Source: Lichenicola sp964236105
GTDB taxonomy: Bacteria; Pseudomonadota; Alphaproteobacteria; Acetobacterales; Acetobacteraceae
DNA length: 64,000 bases
Assembly (NCBI GenBank): GCA_964236105.1
Contig: CAXSBC010000006.1
Location: 62,001 to 126,000 of the forward strand
Direction of reading: 5' to 3'
Shown: positions 46,683 through 55,365 of the stretch, in pieces
Position numbering within the stretch: position 1 is the first letter of the stretch
Layout of the letters: each line of letters starts with the position of its first letter
Notes under the pieces: model-generated
Told to the model about the DNA's origin: nothing
Seen by the model: only the letters and a program-made list of their open reading frames with translations
The model's database searches: none
Translations under genes and position numbers: made by a program

Positions 46683-47321
46683 CTATTTCGTGCCGAACAG
46701 CCGGTCGCCGGCATCGCCCAGGCCCGGGCGGATATAGCCGTGCTCGTCGAGCTCGCGGTCGATCGCCGCGGTGATGACCTTCACGTCAGGATGGGCGGCG
46801 GTGAAGGCCGCGAGCCCTTCGGGCGCGCAGATCAGGCAGACGAAGGCGATCTGCCGGGCGCCCGCCTGCTTGAGTCTGCGCACGGCGGCGATCGCCGAAT
46901 GCCCGGTCGCCAGCATCGGGTCGACGACGATGCAGGATCGCTGCGCCATTCCGTCGGGCAGCTTGAGGTAGTACTCGACCGGCTCCAGCGTCTGCGGGTC
47001 GCGATACAGGCCGACATGGCCGACCCGCGCGGCCGGCACGAGATCGAGCATGCCGTCGAGGATGCCGTTGCCGGCGCGCAGCACCGAGACGAAACAGAGC
47101 TTCTTGCCCGACAGCTGGCTGGCGGTCATCGGCTCGAGCGGGGTCTCGATCTCGACCGGCTCGAGCTCCAGGTCCCGCGTGGCCTCGTACGCCATCAGCA
47201 GGCTGATCTCGCGGGCCAGTCCGCGGAAGGCCGCGGTCGAGGTGCCGGCCTGGCGCAGCATCGTGAGCTTGTGCTGCACGAGGGGATGGTCGAGCACGAC
47301 GACGTTCGCGGGATCTGCCAT
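46683..47321 (-). CDS. upp: Uracil phosphoribosyltransferase
   Basis: Salvages uracil to UMP with PRPP. The 212-residue product has VLDHPLVQHKLTMLR at the N-terminus, SVLRAGNGILDGML near residue 77, the PRPP loop IVVDPMLATGHSA near residue 128 and a C-terminal LDEHGYIRPGLGDAGDRLFGT. ATG 47321 gives the standard family start; the open frame extends upstream. It is the second minus-strand gene of a pair with msrB, behind a strong hairpin. Confidence 0.95.
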   Translation of the reverse strand: MADPANVVVLDHPLVQHKLTMLRQAGTSTAAFRGLAREISLLMAYEATRDLELEPVEIETPLEPMTASQLSGKKLCFVSVLRAGNGILDGMLDLVPAARVGHVGLYRDPQTLEPVEYYLKLPDGMAQRSCIVVDPMLATGHSAIAAVRRLKQAGARQIAFVCLICAPEGLAAFTAAHPDVKVITAAIDRELDEHGYIRPGLGDAGDRLFGTK

Positions 47322-47355
47322 GCCGTCCCGTCTAGCATCATCGGGCGGCCTTGCC

Positions 47356-47392
47356 ATCGGCAGGCCCGCCGCCGGTCGCCGGGCCTGCCGAT
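47356..47392 (-). terminator. Strong hairpin between msrB and upp
   Basis: A 13-bp perfect stem, ATCGGCAGGCCCG (47356-47368) with CGGGCCTGCCGAT (47380-47392), around an 11-base loop, 20 bases past the msrB stop. There is no T run, but stem strength and position favour a terminator. Confidence 0.65.
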
Positions 47393-47411
47393 CCGGTCCC
47401 GGATGGATGGG

Positions 47412-47822
47412 TTACCCGGCGGCGGGCTCGAAGGCCATCGACACGCCGTTCATGCAGTAGCGCTCGCCGGTCGGATTGGGACCGTCCGGAAACACATGCC
47501 CCAGGTGGCTCTTGCACTTGGCGCAATGCACCTCCACCCGGCGCATGCCGTGGCTGGTGTCGGTGGTGGTCTCCGTCGCACCGTCGAGCGGCGCGAAGAA
47601 GCTGGGCCAGCCGCTGCCGCTCTCGTACTTGGTCGTCGAGCTGAACAGCGGCGTGTCGCAGACCGCGCAGTGATAAAGTCCGTCGCGCTTCTCGTAGTTC
47701 AGCGGACTGGTGCCGGCGCGCTCGGTGCCGTGCTCGCGCAGCACATGATACTGCTGCGGCGTCAGGCGCTGGCGCAGCGTCTCGTCGTCGAACTCGGCCT
47801 GCCCGGTTGCGGTGCTGCTCAT
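47412..47822 (-). CDS. msrB: Peptide-methionine (R)-S-oxide reductase
   Basis: Repairs the R isomer of methionine sulfoxide in proteins. The 136-residue product has structural zinc ligands Cys52, Cys55, Cys100 and Cys103 (CAVC and CAKC), GSGWPSFFAPLDG near residue 68, HLGHVFPDGPNPTGERYCMNG (split only for reading) and the catalytic Cys123 in RYCMN. ATG 47822 gives the standard length; the frame upstream is low-complexity. Confidence 0.95.
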   Translation of the reverse strand: MSSTATGQAEFDDETLRQRLTPQQYHVLREHGTERAGTSPLNYEKRDGLYHCAVCDTPLFSSTTKYESGSGWPSFFAPLDGATETTTDTSHGMRRVEVHCAKCKSHLGHVFPDGPNPTGERYCMNGVSMAFEPAAG

Positions 47823-47932
47823 CGTGCGTGTCCTCGTGGTCTGTCCGGCAAGAGATTGGCAGGGCCGCCGGCCGGCGCAACCCGGCACCCGCGGCCGCGC
47901 TTTATCCGCGGACCCACAGCAGGACGACCACC

Positions 47933-48097
47933 ATGGACGACAGGAAGCCCGACGAGGCCGATACCACCGAGGAGCAGGTCGACGAGACCGTGGAGGACAC
48001 CTTCCCGGCCAGCGACCCGCCCTCGATCGGCGGCAGCACCGGTCCGAACGACACCGCCACCACCGGCCCGAAGACCGACACGACCGGCACGCCCTGA
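47933..48097 (+). CDS. Small acidic protein with FPASDPPS motif
   Basis: A 54-residue product, MDDRKPDEADTTEEQVDE then TVEDTFPASDPPSIGG and a Thr/Gly/Pro tail. The (S/T)FPASDPPS motif recurs in small uncharacterised alphaproteobacterial proteins. It is almost certainly disordered, and has no cysteine or membrane segment. AGGA lies before the ATG. It is divergent from msrB by 110 bases and precedes gpmI. Function is unknown. Confidence 0.65.
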   Translation: MDDRKPDEADTTEEQVDETVEDTFPASDPPSIGGSTGPNDTATTGPKTDTTGTP

Positions 48098-48153
48098 ACC
48101 GGCCGGCTGCGCGCCGCGGCGCGGTTCGCAGCCTGTTGGTTTGATGGCACAGT

Positions 48154-48185
48154 CCGCGGCCCGATCCTGTCTCGCCCGGCCGCGG
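48154..48185 (+). promoter_or_regulatory. Stem-loop partly covering the gpmI ribosome site
   Basis: CCGCGGCC (48154-48161) pairs with GGCCGCGG (48178-48185), 16-base loop. The 3' arm ends with GG of the GGAG ribosome site (48184-48187) of gpmI. It could also end the transcript of the small upstream gene. Confidence 0.4.
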
Positions 48186-48195
48186 AGCTTGTGCC

Positions 48196-49737
48196 ATGCC
48201 GTCCACCCCTGCCCCCAGCCCATCCGGGCGCCCGGTGATGCTGGTGATCCTCGACGGCTTCGGCTGGCGTCAGGAGCGTGCCGAGAATGCGGTGGCGCAG
48301 GCGCATACGCCGACCTTCGACCGGCTCTGGGCGCAGGGACCGCGCGCCTTCCTGCGCACCTGCGGCCATGATGTCGGGCTGCCGGACGGGCAGATGGGCA
48401 ATTCCGAGGTCGGCCACCTGAACATCGGCGCAGGCCGGGTGGTGATGCAGGAGCTGCCGCGCATCTATGCCGCGATCGCCGACGGCTCGCTGGCCCAGGC
48501 CCCGGCCCTGCGCACGCTCGTCGAGGCGCTGCACCAAAGCGGCGGCACCGCGCACCTGATGGGCCTGGTGTCGCCCGGCGGCGTGCATGCCCATACCGCC
48601 CATGCGGTGGCGCTGGCACACATCCTGGTCAAGGCGGGCGTGCCGGTCGCGTTCCACATCTTCACCGACGGGCGGGACACGCCGCCGCAGTCCGGCCGCG
48701 ACGCGGTGGCGGCCCTGTGCGCCGGGCTGCCGCCGCAGGTCCGGCTGGCGAGCATCAGCGGGCGCTACTATGCGATGGACCGCGACACACGCTGGGAGCG
48801 GGTGCGGCTCGCCTTTGATGCCGTCGTGCACGCGCACGGCCCGCGCAACCAGGACCCGGACGCCGTGCTGGCGGCGGCCTACGCGGCCGGCATCACCGAC
48901 GAGTTCGTACAGCCGACCGTGCTCGCCGGCTATGGCGGCATGCGGGAGGGCGACGGCATCGTCTCGTTCAACTTCCGCGCCGACCGCATCCGCGAGCTGC
49001 TGAACGCGATCCTGGACCAGGACTTCACCGGCTTCGCGCGAACGCCGCCGCCCCGTCTCGCCGGCACGGTGGCGATGACGCGCTACAGCGACGACCTGGC
49101 CGGCCGGCTGCTGGTGCTGTTCCCGCCGCAGACCCTCGACGACCTGCTCGGCGAGGTGGTCTCGCGCGCCGGCCGCCGCCAGCTGCGCATGGCCGAGACC
49201 GAGAAATACCCCCACGTCACCTACTTCCTGAATGGCGGCCGCGAGGCGGTGCTGCCGGGCGAGGACCGCATCATGGTGCCCTCGCCGAAGGTCGCCACCT
49301 ACGACCTGCAGCCGGAGATGTCGGCGCCGGAGCTGACGAGCCGGGCGGTGGCGGCGATCGACGGCGGCGCCTACGACCTGATCGTGCTGAACTACGCCAA
49401 TCCTGACATGGTCGGGCATACCGGCAGCCTGGCGGCGGCGATCAGGGCGGTGGAGGCGGTGGATGCGGGGCTCGGACGCATCGCGGCCGCGATCGAGCGC
49501 CAGGGCGGCGTGCTGCTGGTGACCGCCGACCACGGCAACTGCGAGATGATGCGCGACCCCGACACCGGCGAGCCGCACACCGCCCACACCCTGAACGCGG
49601 TGCCGGTGGTGCTGAGTGGCCGGCAGGACGCGCCGCTCGCCGATGGCAGGCTTGCCGACATCGCGCCGACGCTGCTGGCGCTGATGGGGCTGGAGCAGCC
49701 GGCGGCGATGACCGGCCGGTCGTTGCTCGGCGGCTGA
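48196..49737 (+). CDS. gpmI: 2,3-bisphosphoglycerate-independent phosphoglycerate mutase
   Basis: Interconverts 3- and 2-phosphoglycerate using two Mn ions and a phosphoserine. The 513-residue product has the alkaline-phosphatase-like start VMLVILDGFGW, the catalytic Ser70 in GQMGNSEVGHLNIGAGR, HIFTDGRDTPP near residue 155, and metal ligands in ANPDMVGHTG and TADHGNCEMM near the C-terminus. The transferase domain lies between about 85 and 320. An EnvC-like gene follows after 38 bases, as gpmI-envC-ctpA is a common order in proteobacteria. Confidence 0.96.
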   Translation: MPSTPAPSPSGRPVMLVILDGFGWRQERAENAVAQAHTPTFDRLWAQGPRAFLRTCGHDVGLPDGQMGNSEVGHLNIGAGRVVMQELPRIYAAIADGSLAQAPALRTLVEALHQSGGTAHLMGLVSPGGVHAHTAHAVALAHILVKAGVPVAFHIFTDGRDTPPQSGRDAVAALCAGLPPQVRLASISGRYYAMDRDTRWERVRLAFDAVVHAHGPRNQDPDAVLAAAYAAGITDEFVQPTVLAGYGGMREGDGIVSFNFRADRIRELLNAILDQDFTGFARTPPPRLAGTVAMTRYSDDLAGRLLVLFPPQTLDDLLGEVVSRAGRRQLRMAETEKYPHVTYFLNGGREAVLPGEDRIMVPSPKVATYDLQPEMSAPELTSRAVAAIDGGAYDLIVLNYANPDMVGHTGSLAAAIRAVEAVDAGLGRIAAAIERQGGVLLVTADHGNCEMMRDPDTGEPHTAHTLNAVPVVLSGRQDAPLADGRLADIAPTLLALMGLEQPAAMTGRSLLGG

Positions 49738-49775
49738 TCGCAGCGGGCGGACGCAGCGGCCGGACGCAGCGGCGC

Positions 49776-51143
49776 GTGCGTGCAGGCCTGGTGCGGCCGG
49801 CGCTGCGGGCGGCGATGCTGATCCTGCTCGCGGCGATGCCGGCCGCGGCGCGGCACCGGGCGCCGCCGTCCGCCCATGCCGCGCCTGCCGGTCTGGCGAC
49901 CCTGCTGGCGCAGCGGCAGCGTCTGCACGCGCAGCGCCAGGGGCTCGCGACCCGCGGGCAGGCCGCGCGGTCGCTCGCCGTCCGCAGCCGCGAGCGGCTC
50001 GACGCCGCGCGGCGCCAGGCAGGCGCCGATGCCGTCCGCGCCGCCGCCCTGTCGGCCGCCACCGTCGCGGCCGCCGCGCGCGTGCAGGACACCGAGCGCA
50101 GCGCCGCCGGCGCCGCCGAGCGGACGCGCTCGCTGGCGGCGCAGCAGGAGGCGGCGCGGCAGGCGCTGCAGGCCGATGCCGACGCCATGGCGCCGCTGCT
50201 GCCGGTGATCGAGCGGCTGTCGCTGTATCCTGCGGAAACCCTGCTGGCCGCACCGGCGGGCCCCGACGACGCGGTCGCCGGGCTGGCGGTGCTGCGCGGG
50301 CTGGGGGCCGAGCTCGAGCGGCGGGCGCGGGCGGTGCGCGACGAGCAGGCGCGGCTGGCTGGCCTCGGCGACCGGCTCGGCGACGAGCAGGCGCGGCTCG
50401 CCGCCCTGCGGCGGCACCAGGCCGAGCAGCAGGCGCAGATCGCGGCGCGAGCCGAGGCGGCGCAGGCGGCGCAGCGTGCCTCCGGCGCTGCCGCCGATCG
50501 GGCGGCGCGCGACGCGGCCGACGCCGCCACCCGGGCCGCCACCCTCGACGAGGCGGTGACGCGGATCGAGACCGCCGAGCATGCGGCGCAGGCCCGCTTC
50601 CAGCAGGAGGCGGCCGACGCCGAGGCCGCCCGCCGCCCCGAGGTGGCGCGCGAGGCGCGCGAGAGTGCCGCCAGCCTGGCGGCGCCGGCCGGACCGGGCC
50701 TGCAGGCGGCGACCGACGCGGCTCCGGGCCGGCAGGGCGCGCCGGACGCGGGATCCGGAGCGGCATCGGGGACGGTGCTGGTGGTCGGCCGCGTCGCCCG
50801 CGCCTTCGGCGAGCGGACCGACACGGGGCCTGCCGCCGGCGTCACCTTCGCCCCGCCGTCACTGGCCACGGTGACGGCACCCTGCGCCGGCCGCGTCGAC
50901 TTCGCAGGCTCGTTCCGGTCCTATGGCCGGATGATGATCCTGGATTGCGGCCGGGAGTATCGCTTCGTGCTGGCGGGGCTGGACCGGCTCGACGTCGCCG
51001 TCGGCCAGCGCCTGGCGCGGGGTGCTGCGGTCGGGCGCATGCCGGCCTGGGTCGATCCCGCCAGCCGCCCCAGCCTGTATGTGCAGCTTCGCCACGGTGA
51101 TGCGACGATCGATCCCGAACGGTTTCTGCAGCACCCGCGTTAG
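49776..51143 (+). CDS. EnvC-like murein hydrolase activator (degenerate M23 domain)
   Basis: The 455-residue product has a signal peptide (hydrophobic 10-22, then AAARH), a long Ala/Arg/Gln/Glu-rich coiled coil from about 40 to 310 and a C-terminal LytM-like domain from about 345 (VTAPCAGRVDFAGSFRSYG, then LDCGREYRFVLAGLD). The HxxxD and HxH zinc ligands of active M23 peptidases are not there, as in EnvC, which activates cell-division amidases. The GTG at 49776 is the likely start. Neighbours gpmI and ctpA match the usual EnvC setting. Confidence 0.87.
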   Translation: MRAGLVRPALRAAMLILLAAMPAAARHRAPPSAHAAPAGLATLLAQRQRLHAQRQGLATRGQAARSLAVRSRERLDAARRQAGADAVRAAALSAATVAAAARVQDTERSAAGAAERTRSLAAQQEAARQALQADADAMAPLLPVIERLSLYPAETLLAAPAGPDDAVAGLAVLRGLGAELERRARAVRDEQARLAGLGDRLGDEQARLAALRRHQAEQQAQIAARAEAAQAAQRASGAAADRAARDAADAATRAATLDEAVTRIETAEHAAQARFQQEAADAEAARRPEVAREARESAASLAAPAGPGLQAATDAAPGRQGAPDAGSGAASGTVLVVGRVARAFGERTDTGPAAGVTFAPPSLATVTAPCAGRVDFAGSFRSYGRMMILDCGREYRFVLAGLDRLDVAVGQRLARGAAVGRMPAWVDPASRPSLYVQLRHGDATIDPERFLQHPR

Positions 51144-51245
51144 GTGTAATGTGGCGGAAAGGCGGGAGAACGGATCGGACCGTCATCATGGTCCCGGCCG
51201 GTTTTCAGCAGCACGGTTCAGTCCGCCTCCAGGAGACGACACGGC

Positions 51246-52688
51246 ATGACATTGCGAAATGGCCTGTTGCTCGGCACCGCCTTCCTGGTCGGCGCCGTGG
51301 CGGGGCCCGAGATCGGCCAGCTTGCGCGCAGCAAGGCAGGCTTCGGCACCGCCCTGGCGCAGGAGGTCACGCAGGGCCAGACCGCCGCCTCCGACGCGCC
51401 CGCAACCGGGCATGCCGAGACCTACCGGCTGCTGACCCTGTTCGGCGACGTGTTCGAGCGGGTGCGCGCCGACTACGTGCAGCCGGTCACCGACCGCGAC
51501 CTGATCAACAACGCGCTGAACGGCATGCTGACCGGGCTCGACCCGCACAGCTCCTACATGACCGCCAAGCAGTTCGCCGACATGCAGGTGCAGACCACCG
51601 GCAAGTTCGGCGGGCTGGGCCTGGAGGTCACCTCCGACGCCGGGCTGATCAAGGTGATCACGCCGATGGACGGCACGCCCGCCTTCCGTGCGGGCATGAA
51701 GACCGGCGACTACATCATCTCGATCAACGGCAAGAGCCTCGACGGGATTGACCTGAACGACGCCATCGACCGCATGCGCGGCGAGCCCGACACCAAGATC
51801 ACGCTGACCATCAAGCGCCAGGGCAAGGACAAGCCGTTCGACGTGACGATGAACCGCGAGATCATCCACATCCAGGTGATCCACTCCGCCCTCTACGGCA
51901 AGGTCGCCTATGTCCGCCTGGCCTCGTTCGACGAGGACACCGAGAGCGGCATGCACGAGGCGTTCGACAAGCTGAAGAAGCAGGCGGGCGGCAGGCTCGA
52001 CGGCATGATCCTCGACCTGCGCAGCGATCCGGGCGGCCTGCTCGACCAGGCGGTGGCGGTCTGCGACGACTTCATCACCTCCGGCGAGGTGGTCTCCACC
52101 CGCGCGCGCCATCCCGAGGACAGCCAGCGCATGAACGCGCACGGCACCGACATCACCGGCGGCCTGCCGCTGGTGGTGCTGATCAACGAGGGCTCGGCGT
52201 CGGCGAGCGAGATCGTCGCCGGCGCGCTGCAGGACCATAAGCGCTCGATCACGCTCGGCGCGCGCTCGTTCGGCAAGGGCTCGGTGCAGACCGTGATCCC
52301 GCTCGCCGGCGACAACGGCGCCATCCGCCTGACCACGGCGCGCTACTACACGCCGTCCGGCCGCTCGATCCAGGGGCTTGGCATCGCGCCGGACATCAAG
52401 GTGCGAGACAGCCGGGAGGACGACAGCAAGTTCATGCTGCGCGAGGGCGACCTCGCGCACATCATCAAGAACGAGGGCGGCACCCAGGGCGTGGCACCGC
52501 CGCGCACCGACCTGCCGGCGATCGCCAAGTCGATCCCCGACGCGCCGCCCGCGAACTGGCCCACCTTCGATCCGACCAAGCCCAGCACCGACTTCCAGCT
52601 GCAGCAGGGGCTGAAGGTGGTCAACGCCATGGCCAGCCAGCCGCAGTCCGCCGCGAGCGTGACGCAGAAGCAGGCCGGATCGCCCTGA
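51246..52688 (+). CDS. ctpA: Carboxy-terminal processing protease (S41A)
   Basis: Periplasmic serine protease. The 480-residue product has an N-terminal signal or anchor (hydrophobic 6-20), a PDZ domain with GLEVTSDAGLIKVITPMDGTPA, and an S41 core with LRSDPGGLLDQAV. By spacing to the family's catalytic trio the active residues are Ser319 (in GSASASE), Lys344 (SFGKGSVQ) and Gln348. The Pro-rich last 60 residues are variable. It follows the EnvC-like gene by about 100 bases and precedes the YibQ-like gene by one base. Confidence 0.95.
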   Translation: MTLRNGLLLGTAFLVGAVAGPEIGQLARSKAGFGTALAQEVTQGQTAASDAPATGHAETYRLLTLFGDVFERVRADYVQPVTDRDLINNALNGMLTGLDPHSSYMTAKQFADMQVQTTGKFGGLGLEVTSDAGLIKVITPMDGTPAFRAGMKTGDYIISINGKSLDGIDLNDAIDRMRGEPDTKITLTIKRQGKDKPFDVTMNREIIHIQVIHSALYGKVAYVRLASFDEDTESGMHEAFDKLKKQAGGRLDGMILDLRSDPGGLLDQAVAVCDDFITSGEVVSTRARHPEDSQRMNAHGTDITGGLPLVVLINEGSASASEIVAGALQDHKRSITLGARSFGKGSVQTVIPLAGDNGAIRLTTARYYTPSGRSIQGLGIAPDIKVRDSREDDSKFMLREGDLAHIIKNEGGTQGVAPPRTDLPAIAKSIPDAPPANWPTFDPTKPSTDFQLQQGLKVVNAMASQPQSAASVTQKQAGSP

Positions 52689-52689
52689 C

Positions 52690-53856
52690 ATGCGTCCGGC
52701 AGGACGCGCGCTGATCGGCTTCTGGGCGGCGATCCTGCTCCTGGCCGGCGGCGGCGCGCTCCTGCTGCAGCTGCTGGGGCCGCCGAAGCCCGTCCCTGCC
52801 CGCCTCGCCGCCGCCCGGCCGGTGCCTCGGCCGCATCCGGTAACGCCAGCCGCGAAGCCGGCCCAGGCGGCGGCCGTCGCGGCTGCGCCGGTCCCGGCGA
52901 CCCTGGCCTCGACGGTGGTGGCGCCGCCCGATCCGGCGCTGCTGGAGCCGGCACCGGACTTCCCCGACCGCTCGCTGCCGCGCATCGGCGCCGACGGACG
53001 CAGGCCCGCGCGCGCCTACGCCTCGCATGCCGGCCTGCCGGCACGCGGCGCCCAGGTCGCCGTGCTGCTGGAAGGGCTCGGCCTGTCCAACCTCATCAGC
53101 CACGACGCGATCGACCGGCTGCCGCCGGCGATCTCGTTCGGCGTCTCGCCCTATGCGGCCGCCGACGACCGGAGCGGCCTCGCGCCGCTGCTGGAGACGG
53201 CGCGTCGCGCCGGCCACGAGGTCTGGCTGTCGCTGCCGATGGAGCCGGCGGGGAGCCCGCTCGACGACGAGGGCGCGCAGGCCCTGACGACGTCGATCGA
53301 CTTCGCGCTGGACCGGCGCGCGCTCGAATGGTCGCTGTCGCGGCTGCAGGGCTATGTCGGCGTGACCAACGCCCTGAGCGGCCTGCGCGGCGACCGCTTC
53401 GCCAACTCGAGCGCGTTCGCGATGGTGACCACGGCGCTGGACCGGCGCGGACTGCTCTATGTCGATGCCGGCACCAGCCCGCACGACGCGGCGGCGGTGC
53501 CGGTCGCGGCGGCGAGCCGTCGCGCCGACGTGGCGATCGACGAGCAGCCGGACGCCGCCGACATCGAGGCGCGGCTGTCGCGTCTGGAGCAGGTCGCGAC
53601 CGCCGAAGGCAGCGCGCTCGGCGTCGCCGGGCCGCTGCGCCCGGTGATCATCGAGCGGCTGCGCGCCTGGAGCCAGCATCTCGCCGCCCGCGGCATCGCC
53701 CTGGTGCCGGTCAGCGCGCTGCGTGCGCGCACCGGCCACGCGACGGCGGCGCCGTCCGCCGGCACCGCCGTTCCGGCCCCGACATCGCCCGCCGCTCCGG
53801 CGCTGGCCCCGGGCCCGGCTCCCGCCCCACCGACCAGTCCAGCGAGCCCCACATGA
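52690..53856 (+). CDS. Divergent polysaccharide deacetylase family protein (YibQ-like)
   Basis: The 388-residue product has a membrane segment at about 6-26, a Pro/Ala-rich spacer, and a divergent NodB-like fold from about 118 (QVAVLLEGLGLSN) with ISFGVSPYA, GHEVWLSLPMEP and FANSSAFAMVTTALDRRGLLYVDAG. The first motif normally reads IDDLG in this family and carries metal-binding Asp; here it is LEGLG. Role in peptidoglycan or envelope maintenance is inferred from the gpmI-envC-ctpA-yibQ-rppH order. The C-terminal 60 residues are a low-complexity tail. The stop overlaps rppH (ATGA). Confidence 0.85.
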   Translation: MRPAGRALIGFWAAILLLAGGGALLLQLLGPPKPVPARLAAARPVPRPHPVTPAAKPAQAAAVAAAPVPATLASTVVAPPDPALLEPAPDFPDRSLPRIGADGRRPARAYASHAGLPARGAQVAVLLEGLGLSNLISHDAIDRLPPAISFGVSPYAAADDRSGLAPLLETARRAGHEVWLSLPMEPAGSPLDDEGAQALTTSIDFALDRRALEWSLSRLQGYVGVTNALSGLRGDRFANSSAFAMVTTALDRRGLLYVDAGTSPHDAAAVPVAAASRRADVAIDEQPDAADIEARLSRLEQVATAEGSALGVAGPLRPVIIERLRAWSQHLAARGIALVPVSALRARTGHATAAPSAGTAVPAPTSPAAPALAPGPAPAPPTSPASPT

Positions 53857-54356
53857 CCGGTGACGCCTTTGCGCATCTTCCCTACCGGCCGAATGTCGGC
53901 GCGGCCCTGTTCAACCGGCACGGCCAGGTGCTGGTGGCGCGGCGTGCCGACCTGCCGAACGCCGAGGGCGCGGCGGGCGTCTGGCAGCTGCCGCAGGGCG
54001 GCATCGACGCGGACGAGGACCCGGCTGCGGCGGTGCTGCGCGAGCTCAAGGAGGAGATCGGCACCGACAATGCGACGATCCTCGGCTCGCACCCGGACTG
54101 GCTCAGCTACGACCTGCCGGCAGCGCTGATGGGCAAGGCGCTGGGCGGCCGCTATCGCGGTCAGCGGCAGCGCTGGTTCGCGCTGCGCTTCCTCGGCGAC
54201 GACAGCGAGATCCGGCTTGATCTCGACCCGCACCCGGAGTTCGACGCCTGGAGATGGGCGCCGCTCGGCGAGCTGCCGACGCTGGAAGTCGGGTTCAAGC
54301 GCGCCACCTACGCGATCCTCGCGGTCTCGTTCGCGGGCCATGCGGTGGCGGCGTGA
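53853..54356 (+). CDS. rppH: RNA pyrophosphohydrolase
   Basis: Nudix hydrolase that removes pyrophosphate from 5'-triphosphorylated mRNA and starts decay. The 167-residue product begins YRPNVGAALFNRHGQVLVARR and holds the Nudix box at residues 49-71 (GGIDADEDPAAAVLREL followed by KEEIG), with all Glu ligands present. GLY-TYR-ARG motif RYRGQRQRWFALRF near residue 103 is the RppH-specific part. ATG 53853 overlaps the YibQ-like stop. Confidence 0.95.
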   Translation: MTGDAFAHLPYRPNVGAALFNRHGQVLVARRADLPNAEGAAGVWQLPQGGIDADEDPAAAVLRELKEEIGTDNATILGSHPDWLSYDLPAALMGKALGGRYRGQRQRWFALRFLGDDSEIRLDLDPHPEFDAWRWAPLGELPTLEVGFKRATYAILAVSFAGHAVAA

Positions 54357-54444
54357 GCGGACGCACAAGCCGGCACTGTCCGGGCGACGATCCGCCGCCC
54401 GCGCATCCCGGTTCGCGACTGCACCGACTGACCAAGGCGGGACG

Positions 54445-55320
54445 ATGCTGGCGCTGACCTGGAAACTGCTGAAGGACACCGTCTACGGCTACATCGAGGA
54501 CGATGCGCTGTCCCGGGGTGCCGCCATCGCCTACTACACCGTGTTCTCGATCGCGCCCGTGCTGGTCATCGTCATCAGCATCGCCGGCCTCGTCTATGGC
54601 CAGGAGGCGGCACGCGGCGCCATCGTCGGCCAGCTGCAGGGCATGATGGGCCATGACGGCGCCGAGGCGATCCAGACCATGATCGCGTCGGCCAGCAACC
54701 GGAAGAGCGGCACGATCGGCACCGTGCTGGGCTTCGCGGCCCTGCTGCTCACCGCGTCGGGCGTGTTCGGCGAGATGCAGAGCGGCCTGAACGTGATCTG
54801 GAAGGCCGAGCCGAAGACCTCGACCGTCACGCGCCTGGTGCGCGCGCGCGCGGTGAGCTTCGGCCTCATCGCGGCACTCGGCTTCCTGCTGATGGTGTCG
54901 CTGACGGTCAGCGCGGCGGTCACCGCGTTCGGCCACATGCTGCAGAGCGTGCTGCCGGACATCGAGCTGCTGTTCCGGGCGCTCAACTTCCTGATCTCGT
55001 TCGGGCTGATCACGGTGCTGTTCGCGGCGATCTACAAGATCCTGCCGGACAAGCCGACGACATGGAACGACGTGGGCGTCGGCGCGCTGGCCACCGCCTT
55101 CCTGTTCACGGTCGGCAAGACGATCATCGGCATCTATATCGGCAGCAGCCAGGTCGCCTCCTCCTACGGGGCGGCCGGAGCGCTCGTGATCGTGCTGCTG
55201 TGGGTCTACTACTCGGCGCAGATCTTCCTGCTGGGCGCCGAGTTCACCCGTGCCTGGGCGGCCCACCATGGCAGCCCGGCGGCGGCCGGGACCGGGCCCG
55301 CCGCCGGCACGCCGTCCTGA
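54445..55320 (+). CDS. YihY/virulence factor BrkB family membrane protein
   Basis: The 291-residue product has about six hydrophobic membrane segments; motifs are SRGAAIAYYTVFSIAPVLVI near residue 23, ASGVFGEMQSGLNVIW near residue 109, and AAGALVIVLLWVYYSAQIFLLGAEFT near residue 240, typical of the former RNase BN/BrkB family. Its transport or signalling function is not established. The ATG at 54445 follows AAGGCGGGAC. It converges with emrB. Confidence 0.88.
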   Translation: MLALTWKLLKDTVYGYIEDDALSRGAAIAYYTVFSIAPVLVIVISIAGLVYGQEAARGAIVGQLQGMMGHDGAEAIQTMIASASNRKSGTIGTVLGFAALLLTASGVFGEMQSGLNVIWKAEPKTSTVTRLVRARAVSFGLIAALGFLLMVSLTVSAAVTAFGHMLQSVLPDIELLFRALNFLISFGLITVLFAAIYKILPDKPTTWNDVGVGALATAFLFTVGKTIIGIYIGSSQVASSYGAAGALVIVLLWVYYSAQIFLLGAEFTRAWAAHHGSPAAAGTGPAAGTPS

Positions 55321-55323
55321 CCG

Positions 55324-55351
55324 CGCCGCCAACCCGGCAGGTGAGGCGGCG
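55324..55351. terminator. Two-way hairpin between yihY-like gene and emrB
   Basis: CGCCGCC (55324-55330) pairs with GGCGGCG (55345-55351) around a 14-base loop in the 45-base gap between converging genes. Stem is short; moderate support only. Confidence 0.4.
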
Positions 55352-55365
55352 TCGGACGGCCGGGC

